A DNA stretch of 64,000 bases from Heterobilharzia americana (taxonomy: Eukaryota; Platyhelminthes; Trematoda; Strigeidida; Schistosomatidae). Position numbers and translations under genes: made by a program. The stretch covers positions 18,282,515 to 18,346,514 of the forward strand of contig OX104131.1 of assembly GCA_944470555.2 (NCBI GenBank), given 5' to 3'. Positions 1-10,932 of the stretch are shown here, in pieces. The notes beneath the pieces are model-generated. The model worked only from the letters and a program-made list of their open reading frames with translations, ran no database searches and had not been told where the DNA came from. Numbering within the stretch: position 1 is the first letter of the stretch; every line of letters begins with the position of its first letter.

Positions 1-253
1 AAATAACGTGCACTACAGTGTTGTATCACATGACTTGATGAATGGATAACAAAATTTTGATCAAAACTGAGTTTTTGCCAGTTCTATAGGACTTCGTTTG
101 TGGTCACTTCATACCCGTATCATTGAGATCGACTCTTCAAGATTGTAAGAGTGTTGTCAAGGTTGTATATATTATGCCTTGCTGGCGAGTGATAGGAAGC
201 ACGGAGATTAGTTCAAGTACGGTTGAGTATCAAATATCGCCAAAAAGTCTAAC

Positions 254-566
254 TGAATTTTGAGGGAGTTATGAGGATTTGGAAATATTTCAAGTTATTA
301 TTCATCGCACACTGACATCAGTTGGAGGAAAACAGGAAACTATGAGCTACCAGAAGTTAGAAATATGGACCATTGGACTCTGACCCAGTGACTTAATGGT
401 AACGTGATGGCCACGGGACCTAAAGGTTGCGGGTTCGGTCCCTAGAGTAAGGGGTCGTGGGTGCGCACTGCTGAGGAGTCCCATGCTAAAACGAAACAGC
501 TGCCTAGTGCTCCCAGGTTTCCTTTGTTCCTCCAACTGATATCAGTCTACGATGAGTAACAACCTG
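254..566 (+). mobile_element. SINE-like element A1 with inverted structure, flanked by 13-bp TSD
   Basis: The 13-base direct repeat CAAAAAGTCTAAC lies at 241-253 and 567-579. Bases from 254 to about 345 are in minus orientation and hold the 3' tail region (ATTCATCG...CTGACATCAG). The rest is plus and carries a tRNA-like Pol III promoter: A-box-like AGTGACTTAATGG near 388 and B-box-like GGTTCGGTCCC near 432. It ends with CTGATATCAGTCTACGATGA. Because one target-site duplication encloses both orientations, the inverted structure probably inserted as a unit. Confidence 0.75.
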
Positions 567-838
567 CAAAAAGTCTAACGCTGAAACAGTTTGTACCAAC
601 GTTTCTTACCATTTACTTGAGTGATAGCATTTCAAATTAGCTAGTACTTGTCAAACTGACAGCAACGTGGATAGTCATTCTAAGTCAAACTCGTTAACTT
701 TCATGATTTTAAAATGACGCAGTCACAGCTATGTTTAGCCAACTTGATAACTGCCCATATACTTACACGTGTGTATGTGTGTGCGCACGCAAGCAGATGT
801 ATACCAAGGATAGTCAGATAGACCATTCAGGACAATAT

Positions 839-1848
839 TATTATTATTATTAGTCCCTTGGGTTCCTAACGGAACATAGGGCTTCAGTAGCACGTCTCCA
901 GTGACCTCTGTTCTCTGAGATCTTTTGAACCTGGTTCCACGACAGCCCACAACCTCTCATTTCTTCCTCGCACGATCTCCTCCATGTCACCCTCACCCCG
1001 GACGTCCAACTCATCGCTTCCCATGGGGAATCCACTCGAGTACCTGGCCTGACGCGTGATGTCCCCAGTCGGCCTTCTCAGTGTATGCCCAATCCATCTC
1101 CACTTCTACTTCCTTCCACTGCATATTTGTTGGGTGATAGGTTCTTGGTCGGTTCGTTCCCAGAGCTCCTCGTTGCTTATTCTTTCTGGCATTCCATTTG
1201 ATCTTCAGTAGCGAGCCAGCGTAAGCAGTTGTTGATGAATGTCTGCAGTCTGTTGGAAATCCCTTTCGTAACGCACCAAGTCTCTGAACCATCACATTGA
1301 AGCACTGAGTTGACTGATGTTGGTGTTGAAAATCCGAATGTTGTTCCATATGCTGAGTGCAGAAGATCTCCACACTGGTTTCAGGCTAATGAACGCCTCT
1401 CTTGCTCTTCCGATTCTGACTTTGACATCCTCGTCTGTGACGCCGCCTGTAATTAAAACAGTGCTTCGTAGATAGGTGGAAGAGGTTACTTCCTCTAAGT
1501 TTCTCCCGTTCATGGTGATTGGAGTTTGTTGTTGTTGGAGTTGTTGGTGCGGTATCTTCATCACTTCTGTCTTCTTATATTCACTTGAAGTCCCGTGTTC
1601 CTTCGCTGCCTCACCTCTTCTGTCAACTTGTTAGTTTTCGCCTGTAGATTTTCAAGTTTATGTGACATCAGGCACAGGTCATTGGCGAAATCCAGATCTT
1701 CTAGGTTGTTTTCCGCAGTCCAGCCAGCGTATCCCTCTCTTCTCGCTCCCCACTGTTTGTTGCATGATCGAAGCCAGTCGACCACTATCAGGAATATCAT
1801 GGGTGATAGTAGGTGGCAACCTTGTTTCACTCCTGTCTTCACTTCAAA
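839..1848 (-). mobile_element. RTE-type LINE copy A, 5'-truncated, with 12-bp TSD
   Basis: The 12-base direct repeat TCAGGACAATAT lies at 827-838 and 1849-1860. The 3' end is the (ATT)n stretch at 839-852 followed by the conserved CCCTTGGGTTCCTA. Minus-strand frames give the RT palm onward: TGVKQGC, PMIFLIVVDWLR and LDFANDLCLMSHKLE. The catalytic FADD box reads FAND, an inactivating Asp-to-Asn change. Next come NGRNLEEVTSSTYL and the C-terminal E-TW-x-VT-x-GI and RKWRWIGH-type region, split over three frames. It is a dead, 5'-truncated copy of the RTE clade (SR2-like in schistosomes by family resemblance). Confidence 0.85.
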
Positions 1849-1860
1849 TCAGGACAATAT

Positions 1861-2697
1861 GATATGAATGAATGAATACAAGTATATTTTCAAGAAAGCC
1901 TTAAAAGTACACTTATCGAGCAGATAAAATTGACTAGAGACCTCATGGATTTCATGCATACACACACACACATACTCAAGAAGCTTCCTATCAGTGCATA
2001 AATTTTTCATGGTTACACTGAAAATTTACAGACCTTAAAATTTGAAGGAGTAAAGAAGAGTAGGGATGAAGAAAAATTGGTTTTGTTTTTGGCATTGAAT
2101 GTTCCAATGATTTATATGTCGCGAAATATAGTTCAACTACAAAACTTCTCTTCTGACAGTATTAATTCCAATAAATTGTTTTGAAAAATTAACAATAATA
2201 ACAATAATAATAATATTGGTAACCATTGTAGGTATATGATTAATCCTTCTAGAAAGGACAAATAAAACTGTCAGTGTATTTTTTTTCTCAAATTTTTCCC
2301 TAAGACTAAATTTTCCAGTGATAATGTTTGTATGGAAACAGAACTTATCTTAAATTATACCTGTTGAACAAAGAAAGAAGGTTATCGTCACTTAGTATTC
2401 AGTTAGATAGCGTTCTATAGTTTTTTTGTAGTGCCTACTTGATCGGCATCTCTGGAGAGGCAAGTTCATCCAGATGACACATCCTAGATTCCATTGTCAG
2501 TCAGTGCTTATTACTTCAGTTGGTGTTTTGTCGTTGTTCAGAAGCATCAGGCTACAGTTTTATCCTAGTTTGAACCCGTCAAAAGTAGCACACCCCCATG
2601 ACCCTAAGGACTTTATTATTAAGAAGCCACATTTTCCTGCTTCTGTCAGTACTCAGTGGATTATAACCACCATCCATTTGTAAGTATATGTTCATTA
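1861..2697. other. A+T-rich spacer, no gene seen
   Basis: Short CA and AAT runs (1969-1981 and 2186-2212) and unique A+T-rich sequence. No exon, RNA gene or known repeat was recognised. Confidence 0.5.
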
Positions 2698-4445
2698 CTG
2701 TCCTTTAGGTTCTTAGTGCAACATAGGGCTTTAGTAGCACGTCACCACTTCACTCTCTTTTCTGCAATCTTTTAATCCTGCCTCCAAGACTACCCATAAG
2801 CTTTTATTTCTTCTTCACATGATCTCTTCTATGTCACCCTCGACTCAGATGCCCAACTAATCCTTTCCCAAGCAGGCTCCACTCCAAGGTCTGACGTGTG
2901 ATTGCCCCAAGTGGTCTTAGTGTATATCCAATCCAATCCATTTCTAATTTCTTCTGAATATTTTCTGGGTGATAGATTCTTGATTGGTTCGTTGACAGTC
3001 AGCCACAGTTCGATTTTGTTTATTCTCTCTGACCACCTGATCTTAAGTATCGAGTGTGCGTAGGCAGCAGCTCTTGATGTATGTCTGTAGTTTGTTCCAA
3101 ATGCATTTCGTACTGCGTCACCAAGTCTCTCGACCATCACATAGAAGCACTGACTTGACTGCCGTTAGTGCTGAAAATCCCGATGTTGTTCACGCTTTAT
3201 GCTGAGTGGAGTGCACAAGACCTCCACACTGATTTCAGATTAATGCAGAGAGGTCTGTCTTGCTTGCTGCTCCGAGCCTGACTGGCTTTCACGTCCTCAT
3301 CTGTGCCTGTGTCACCTGTAGTTGAAACAGTGCTGCCCGGATAGGTGAAAGAGCCTACTTCCCTCAGATTTCTCCCGTTCATGGTGATTGCAGCTTCTTG
3401 TTGTTGTTGCTGGTGTTGTTGGTGACGGTGTTGTTGGTTGGTTATCTACATCACCTCCGTCTTCTCCACATCCACCTCAAATCCCATGTTCACTGCCTCA
3501 CCTCTTCTGCCAACTTGTAGGTTCTCACCTATAGATCTTCGAGTTTGTGAGACATTAGATAGAAATCATCATCGGCAAAAGCCAAATCTTCTTCCAGGCT
3601 CTTTTCATCGGTCCAACGTATACCCCTGTTCTCACTGCTCACAGTGGCCTGTTGCATAATCCAAGCCAGTCAACCACAATCACGAAGGTGATCGGTGATA
3701 GTGGGCGGCAAACTTGTCTTACTCCTGTCCCCTGTCTCCACTTCAGAGGCGTCACTCAGCTTGCCATTGTCAATCACTTCGCATGCAGCATCCTCACATA
3801 GCATGCAGTTGCTGTTGAATGAGATTGATAAAGGTTTGTGGCATGAAAACCGTAGAGCTGAAGCAGCTGCCTGACAAATTACTTCTCGGTCGATGCTGTC
3901 GAAGACTGGCCTTTCCAAAGTCGATGAAGTTCAGGTAGAGTTGAGTTGACTACCATTCTCTACTCTGTTCTATGTTGATGCGTAGTGTAGCTTTGGAATT
4001 TGATCGCTACATGATTTGTTCTTCCTGAATCCAACCTGTTCGAGTTGTAATTTTGAATTGAGTGCATTTGTAAGTCTCTGCAGGATGATGTGGCATAATA
4101 TTTTGTTTGGGGTGGAGAGGGGTGGAGCATGATTCCGAACCAGTTGACGCAAAGTCTTAGGTCGCCCTTCTTTAGGTAGCCCTTCTTCTAATTAGTCTGC
4201 AGGTAACTTTCCTTTCATTCCAGAGCTTTTGCAATAATAGTGTGAGCATGTCTGCTGTTGTCTCTGCGTCTGTTCTCAGTGCTTCTGGTGGAATTCCATC
4301 TGGTCCTACTGCTTTCCCGCATTTTAGTAGTTTTATAGCATTCAGGACTTCTACTTTTGTCGGACGATCTGTTTTCACTAGTAGTTGTGCCACCGCTGGT
4401 GGTATTTTCGGACCAGTTGCAGATGGTGGTTGATTCAAGAGTTTT
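2698..4445 (-). mobile_element. RTE-type LINE copy B, long broken copy forming the left arm of an inverted repeat
   Basis: Minus-strand frames run from the RT fingers at about 4438 (GKAVGPDGIPPEALRT, LLLQKLWNERKV) through LQRLTNALNSKLQLEQVGFR and FDSIDREVICQ to CEVIDNGKLSDASEVETGDR, then FTYPGSTVSTTGDTGTDED and the C-terminal domain to about 2830. The 3' untranslated end is at about 2698. Multiple frameshifts and stops break it. Bases 3075-4176 are almost identical, in reverse complement, to 5408-6509 in copy C, with only two differences noticed. From 3075 toward the 3' end, copy B is only an ordinary diverged relative of C. No clear TSD was seen. Confidence 0.85.
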
Positions 4446-5407
4446 TTTTGAAATGGTCAAAACTATACTTCATAGGCACTCGTATCCTAAGTGGTTGACA
4501 ACAGTGAAATGTGAGAGATGACCGTTGAAGGAATATATCTGATATGATAGGACTGAAAATTATGCCGTATAACATAAAGGTGTTCGATACACACTCTTAG
4601 ACATAAATATCTTAAACACACTGCTGCGTATCGATCTGTCTGTTGATCGACCTGTTTATATTATTATTATTATTATTAATACTAGATAAGTTTGACTATA
4701 TTTATTCATAAATGTTACTTATCCTTTGAGTATTGTACAACTTAAAGTGTATTATTATGTAAAATTAGAATAAGCAAAATGATCCATAGATCTGGATAAA
4801 TTGACTTATGAATAATTATTGATTATTGGTGCAAAAACAGTGTAAACAACAGTAAAAAATAATGGAAAGTAATGAATATGGCGCCAAAATATTTCCATCT
4901 CATGGGATTAAGAATTTCTATGATTAGTGCTTACATTAAAACTTTTTTTTTCTATTTTTTTCTTATAAATCTAACTTATACATCTAGCCCTAGGATTAAT
5001 GTTTACTCATTAATACTGGTCAATGGTATCTAAGACTGAAGAAATAGATTTTTGTTAGGATATATATGATGGGTATAGTGAAATATTCCATTGGTTGACA
5101 AAGCAATCAATTCTACGTGAATTCACTAATCAATCCAGAATCAGGATAAGTTGTTGGATGTAAAGCAGCTTCATTTCATTGCGTTTATAGAGTCAGACAG
5201 TGAAGATTCATTCAATGATACAGAACCCAATTTCGTTAATCAACTTCAAAATATATTATCCTTATGAGTAGGGGGAGCGCAGGTTGCAATTGGAGATAAT
5301 GAATTTAGAAATTGTATTTTACTATTTAATGGATTGTGTTTTACTTAGGTCTCCGAATTTCGACATTAATATACTACTGATAGTAATGAACGCTACATAG
5401 ACAAACT
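4446..5407. other. Loop between the two LINE inverted-repeat arms
   Basis: About 1.2 kb (4177-5407) separates the near-identical arms. The part outside copy B is A+T-rich, with a TAT run at 4659-4678. No exon or known repeat was recognised. Confidence 0.55.
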
Positions 5408-6919
5408 CCTAAAGAAGGGCGACCTAAGACTTTGCGTCAACTGGTTCGGAATCATGCTCCACCCCTCTCCACCCCAAACAAAATATTATGCCACATCATC
5501 CTGCAGAGACTTACAAATGCACTCAATTCAAAATTACAACTCGAACAGGTTGGATTCAGGAAGAACAAATCATGTAGCGATCAAATTCCAAAGCTACACT
5601 ACGCATCAACATAGAACAGAGTAGAGAATGGTAGTCAACTCAACTCTACCTGAACTTCATCGACTTTGGAAAGGCCAGTCTTCGACAGCATCGACCGAGA
5701 AGTAATTTGTCAGGCAGCTGCTTCAGCTCTACGGTTTTCATGCCACAAACCTTTATCAATCTCATTCAACAGCAACTGCATGCTATGTGAGGATGCTGCA
5801 TGCGAAGTGATTGACAATGGCAAGCTGAGTGACGCCTCTGAAGTGGAGACAGGGGACAGGAGTAAGACAAGTTTGCCGCCCACTATCACCGATCACCTTC
5901 GTGATTGTGGTTGACTGGCTTGGATTATGCAACAGGCCACTGTGAGCAGTGAGAACAGGGGTATACGTTGGACCGATGAAAAGAGCCTGGAAGAAGATTT
6001 GGATTTTGCCGATGATGATTTCTATCTAATGTCTCACAAACTCGAAGATCTATAGGTGAGAGCCTACAAGTTGGCAGAAGAGGTGAGGCAGTGAACATGG
6101 GATTTGAGGTGGATGTGGAGAAGACGGAGGTGATGTAGATAACCAACCAACAACACCGTCACCAACAACACCAGCAACAACAACAAGAAGCTGCAATCAC
6201 CATGAACGGGAGAAATCTGAGGGAAGTAGGCTCTTTCACCTATCCGGGCAGCACTGTTTCAACTACAGGTGACACAGGCACAGATGAGGACGTGAAAGCC
6301 AGTCAGGCTCGGAGCAGCAAGCAAGACAGACCTCTCTGCATTAATCTGAAATCAGTGTGGAGGTCTTGTGCACTCCACTCAGCATAAAGCGTGAACAACA
6401 TCGGGATTTTCAGCACTAACGGCAGTCAAGTCAGTGCTTCTATGTGATGGTCGAGAGACTTGGTGACGCAGTACGAAATGCATTTGGAACAAACTACAGA
6501 CATACATCATCAACAGCTGCCACCTACACTGTCTCGATACTGACACTGAAGCTCAGATGGTCAGATTAATAAGAATAAGCAGCGAGGACATCACTGTGGC
6601 TGACTGTCAACGAACCAACCGAGAAGCTATCACTCAACAACTAAGCAGTGGAAGGAAGTAGAGATGGATTGGGCATGCAGTGAGAAGACGGATTGGGTAC
6701 ATGAGGCGTGAGGCCAGGCGTTCGATTAGAAGTCAGATGGGAAACGACGAGTTGTGCGTCGGAGGTGATGGTGACATGGAGGAGATTGTGTGAGTAAGAG
6801 ATGAGAGGTTGTGGGCATTGATGTAGGCAGGTTGAAAAGATTGCAGATAGAGAGTGGAATGGATACGTGCTACTGAATCGCAATGTTCTAGTAGGAACCC
6901 AAGGGGAAAATAATAATAT
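5408..6919 (+). mobile_element. RTE-type LINE copy C, 5'-truncated, right arm of the inverted repeat
   Basis: Homology begins abruptly at CCTAAAGAAGGGC (5408), consistent with 5' truncation, and ends with GGAACCCAAGGGG and an AATAAT tail near 6919. It contains the RT thumb/palm-derived frames (LRQLVRNHAPPLS, FDSIDREVICQ, NGKLSDASEV, NGRNLREVGSFTYPGS) and the C-terminal region, broken by many stops. Two stops arise from single changes relative to intact relatives: TAG in GAAGATCTATAGGTGAG (about 6047) and TAG in GTGATGTAGATAACC (about 6133). Copy D shares both. Confidence 0.85.
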
Positions 6920-7154
6920 TAATGAAGTACAGTACAGTAGGAAAATTATACATTGTTATCCTTTTCTACTTCAGCACGATCTTATTTTAGCTGACATTGG
7001 ATATCGAGATCAGCTTGACTGAGGAAAGCAATTTAGTCTAAGAACTAGTTTACCCTATCTATTAATTTACTGAGTGTTCTCTAGGAGAAATCAACATAGG
7101 TGAGTAGTACTTTAGCGATAACCACGATCAAGTACCAGCCTCCTAATTGAATTT
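6920..7154. other. Unannotated spacer
   Basis: A+T-rich sequence with no recognised feature. Confidence 0.4.
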
Positions 7155-7440
7155 CACTAGTAACTTGCTTTGTGATACGATTTTCTGAAGTTCAAATTGG
7201 TGGTTTTGACCGGTGGGGGAAACCAAGATGATTGTGAGGACAGGTATTTAGCGAGAGGATTGGATGATGGATGCTGTACATCGCAAAGTGATCACGACCC
7301 AGCGGCTTAATGGTAACAAGAGTACCGTTACACTGAAAGTTCTTAGCTTAATCTGTGTTGAGATCATGTGTGAGCTCTGCTGAGGAGTCATATACCAGGA
7401 CAGAACAGCTGTTACTGAGTAGTTTGAAGTCTTGGAAATC
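7155..7440 (+). repeat. SINE-like family A copy A2, degraded
   Basis: Starts with a decayed CACTAGTAACTTGCTT body. It continues through TTGACCGGTGGGGGAAACC (about 7207) and the A-box-like CAGCGGCTTAATGG (about 7300) to GCTGAGGAGTCATATACCAGG (about 7380). The order matches better-preserved copies such as 48570-48980. The B box is eroded. Confidence 0.6.
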
Positions 7441-7885
7441 TAAATGAGACATAGATGGGTCAAATGACTTCAAAATCTGATCTTTCAGTGATTATACTTC
7501 ATGGTCTGCATACCATAACAAATATTTCTCCTCACACTACTATTATTAATGATCATTGCTAATATTTAAATTACTGTTGCAAGTAATTAACCGGTGAATT
7601 TGACTGTCACTGAAGACAGTTTACGACAACTGATTGTGTTTACTACTCACGGGGACTACTCATAAGTAGTATGCAGTGTGATATTGTTTTGAAAAGTAAA
7701 CAATGAGACCTTTAGAGCAAAAAAGATATAGAGAACAGAAGAAACAACATCATAACCAAGTAAATTGTCACAATGAACTTTCAGCCATCTGTATATGAGC
7801 CCACATGTGAAGAGAGGTTAAACAATCCGATCCAATATAACAACGGAGAATTACAGGTTTATCGAGTGGCTGATTTAAGTTATTA
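7441..7885. other. Unannotated A+T-rich spacer
   Basis: No gene or repeat recognised. Confidence 0.4.
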
Positions 7886-8150
7886 CTGTTCATTGATGTA
7901 TTCGTTATTCGCCGTTGTTTTATTGAATCGGATTTTTTGACCTCTATTGGCATATGGGCTCCTATGCGGATGTCTGGATATTGCCTGAATGGTAATTATG
8001 ATAATTTGGTTGGTGATACCTATCAGAACAATCCTCGATGCGGATTTCGTCCTACTTGGAACTCGTAACCTGGGTGTACCTACACCACAATGAGTGATAT
8101 TGTTCTCACTGAGACTCAAACCTCCTACCCATCTCTTCAAATGCATAGTA
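7886..8150 (-). mobile_element. Sm-alpha-like SINE with decayed hammerhead ribozyme (H1)
   Basis: The hammerhead-like segment is at about 8025-8080 on the minus strand. It has ACCCAG stem-I bases, a core reading GUUACGA where CUGAUGA is required, a GUUCC/AGGAC stem II and an intact GAAA. Downstream lies the body block with GGCAATATCCAGACATCCGC and CATAGGAGCCCATATGCC that recurs in other copies. Core positions 3 and 5 are mutated, so activity is not expected. It sits head-to-head with H2. Confidence 0.6.
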
Positions 8151-8380
8151 GATAACGCTTTGGCGTTTGAAACGATGGGTACTATGTTTGGGTCTCAGTG
8201 AGAACAAAATCACTCACTGGAATGCAGGTACGTACATCCAGGTGACAAGTTCCACGTAGGACGAAACCCACGTCGTGGATTCTTGTGCTAGCCACGACCA
8301 AGCAAAATGTTTCAATTAAGGTTTGAACTTCCCCAACTTTGACCTGCGCCTTTACTGTCTTCCACATAATTGAGTAAAGG
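8151..8380 (+). mobile_element. Sm-alpha-like SINE with decayed hammerhead ribozyme (H2)
   Basis: Starts with the tRNA-like lead-in (GGTCTCAGTGAGAAC, CACTCACTGG). The hammerhead-like segment is at 8232-8282: ATCCAG, a core GUGACAA instead of CUGAUGA, GAAA intact, then a CGTC cleavage-type triplet and GTGGAT as the second strand of stem I. C3-to-G and G8-to-A changes make it a probable non-cleaver. Confidence 0.6.
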
Positions 8381-8540
8381 CATTCTTTACAATACAGCCT
8401 ACTGATACTGGTTGTAGGTGAAACGAAGACTTGGAACATGGTAGGGTTCGAACCAACTACCACTGGGATTTCTGGTCCTGCGGTCTACAACTTGACACGT
8501 TACTACCACTTGGTCGTACTCTGACTGGTTGACTAGTCAG
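8381..8540 (-). repeat. tRNA-headed SINE fragment (family C-like)
   Basis: The minus strand shows A-box-like AAGTGGTAGTAACGTG (about 8500) and a good B box GGTTCGAACCC (8446-8456), 45-50 bases apart as in Pol III type-2 promoters. It shares TTGGTCGTAC and TCAGCAAGG-type words with 10000-10150 and 45585-45800. Confidence 0.45.
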
Positions 8541-9999
8541 GTCTCCTCAGATATTCATTTCACCTTCAATCATCATCAAGTATGAGTGGTATAAGTCCTC
8601 TAAACCACAGTTATCTCATTCAGACAGTCAGAATGATTATATAACGTTATGTGGAAATACTATCGACCATACTCCTAGTATTACTATTGGGTAGGTTGAA
8701 ATAAAAAATTTCCTAAAATTGGAAATACTGTCTATGAAAAAAACAATACTTCTTTTACCTGATTTCCTATCTCTCCTTTCCTTTCCTCCTCCTTCTATCT
8801 CCCCATCATTATATCCCCCTGTGTACACGGACATTTACACATAGATACAGTCTATGTCAACCACAGTCATTTTGAGATGTCAACGCAGTTTTATAACATC
8901 ATTGTCATCATGATAAAAGTTCACAAATGAAAATGCATCCTAGACGTAGAGACCTTGATTACTGTCAAATATATATTCATTGACCATTATTATCATTATT
9001 ATTATTACTACTATTACTGCTGGTTTTGAGTTATTTTTCATATTTACACTTCAGTTTGCTTACTTTTGTCCTCAATGGGTGGGGAATATATTGGTAGGAG
9101 AAAAGTTTATGTTCATTATGACCACACCCATTTTTTAAAGGTTGATTTTTTTTCAATTTTTCCTTATCAAAGCTATCATTTATTCAATTCATTCAAGATA
9201 GGATAAGAATAATTCAATATTTTCCTTTAGGTTACGTTTTCTAACCTTTTATATGTAGATTTTACTTGTCAATGAGTGTTGCGGTAATAACTGACTGACA
9301 ATTATCAAAAAATGTATTTAATAGTTAGTTCAGAATGGTTTCACTACATACCTGAAAATCTACACTTCACAATTAAGGTTTCAGTAAGTTTCTTTTCCTC
9401 TCTGATTATTGTTTATCAGTGTAAGGGGAATGCGTCTCCTGTGCTTTCCATGTTTAACTACCCTTTATTGACGCCAATTACACTAGTAAATTACGAAAGT
9501 ATTTACAGGCATTAGGAATAATGTGGTGTCTGTCTATCCCCCCCTCCATCCACTTCCCCAACCCTCTGCTCTCATTCTCTCTATCCGTAAGGATTCGTAT
9601 AAATCCATATAGGTTTATTCAAGGATGAAATGTTTCCTACTTATCCATTCTTATGATTTTAATTTCAATTATCTGTCTCTTATTTATCTCCTGAAATATT
9701 GAACACTAGTTTATTCATGTGTGAATGTATACATTAAACACTCATAAAATGTAATTAGCTTTAATTAAAACTATGCCTAAAATTGGTAAAAATTAATTTA
9801 TTCTGTGAATTTTATTTGTCCGCATTTTGTTTGAATACTAGTTTATAGGATGATAGAAGGAAATAGCGGATTGTAGCACGATTCAAATCTCTGTTCTCTA
9901 CACAAGGTAAACTACCCTTTTTCCTCTCAAATTATATCCAACTTTCAACTTATACACTCATAGATTGATACATTTACTGTGCATATCAATAAAGCTAAT
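8541..9999. other. Long A+T-rich stretch without recognisable features
   Basis: Contains pyrimidine-rich runs (about 8750-8820), an ATT run near 8990 and short chance ORFs only. No splice-bounded coding segment was recognised. Confidence 0.5.
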
Positions 10000-10210
10000 T
10001 ACTTGGTCGTACTTATCAGCAAGGTGTATCTGTAATCCTGACGGAACTGATATTTCAACCTATGTCACCTAGTACTGTAGTCAGTGCCGTTACTATTGAG
10101 TTATACAACCCAATGCACTAAGATGCTCAACTTCTTAGCTTGGCAGCCACATTGTAAAATGATTGATAAAATTTGTCAGCATTTAGGACTAGACGAAATG
10201 TAATTGGCTA
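10000..10210 (-). repeat. SINE-like family C copy
   Basis: Read on the minus strand, the order GCCAAGCTAAGAAGTTGAGC, AACTCAATAGTAACG, CACTGACTACAGTACTAGG, CACCTTGCTGATAAGT parallels the plus-strand copy at 45585-45760 (CCAAGCTAAGAGTCTCAAC, AGTTCAGTGATAACGTCACT, GCCTTGCTGATAAGTGCC). Confidence 0.55.
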
Positions 10211-10690
10211 GCCTCCAATAACCAATCAATGAAAGCCAACCTTTTCCATGTATTTCTATTATTTTCATTTAAATACTGAAGAAAAGAACTTACACAGATT
10301 TAGATAAACTGTTATTCTTCTTAATATTCCTTAACTAGACGAAAAATAAATAAGACTGATTACTAAACAGTGAGTGATATCGATTTCTATGTCCTGGTGC
10401 TGATAAAACTTAATTCATTCTGTCAATGAGACGAAACAGAACTTCAAAGTATGATGTTCTATTATTTCGTGTTATGAGTCAACTCACAGAAAAAAATGAA
10501 GTTTCACTAAGAAAAATTTAAAATTTTCGAATCTAGTTAGGAAGCGATAATTTCAAATTAAAAATATTCTTAAACCACTTGAAAAAAAAATCTGAATTAA
10601 ACACGTTAAACAAATATTAAGAAAGGATAAGTTGGTAAGTATTTAAAGTGAAGAAATTAAAAAAATATTCCTTACAGCTATGGATACAAG
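10211..10690. other. Unannotated A+T-rich spacer
   Basis: Nothing recognised beyond A-rich runs. Confidence 0.4.
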
Positions 10691-10790
10691 TCTCAGTGTG
10701 CGAACAACATCACTCACTGGGGGTGTAGATATATCCGGCTGATGAGTCCCAAGTAGGACAAAACGCGGATCCTAATTATTATTTTTCAAA
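10691..10790 (+). ncRNA. Hammerhead-ribozyme remnant H6 in a truncated Sm-alpha-like SINE
   Basis: The core CTGATGA at 10739-10745 is fully conserved and is followed by a GTCC/GGAC stem II (GTCCC AAGT AGGAC). The GAAA box reads AAAA, i.e. G12, the general base, is A. The cleavage triplet would be ATC. The stem-I partner downstream (CTAATT) no longer pairs with TCCGG. The SINE lead-in CACTCACTGG is at 10711-10720. Closest to intact in its 5' core of all copies here, but predicted dead. Confidence 0.7.
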
Positions 10791-10932
10791 GCTGCGTTAT
10801 GAAACTAGTAAGATATTGAATCATTGGAAATTCTAGATATCAGATCTTTCTTTCAGAGTTTATATTTCATTTCATGAAATCATTCGATAATTGATCAGTG
10901 TTCGAAGTTTTTATTTATCTTTGGAATAAGAA

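Noticed and set aside
347..535. 62-codon minus ORF as a small protein
   Set aside because: It lies wholly inside SINE-like element A1, and similar ORFs recur in other SINE copies.
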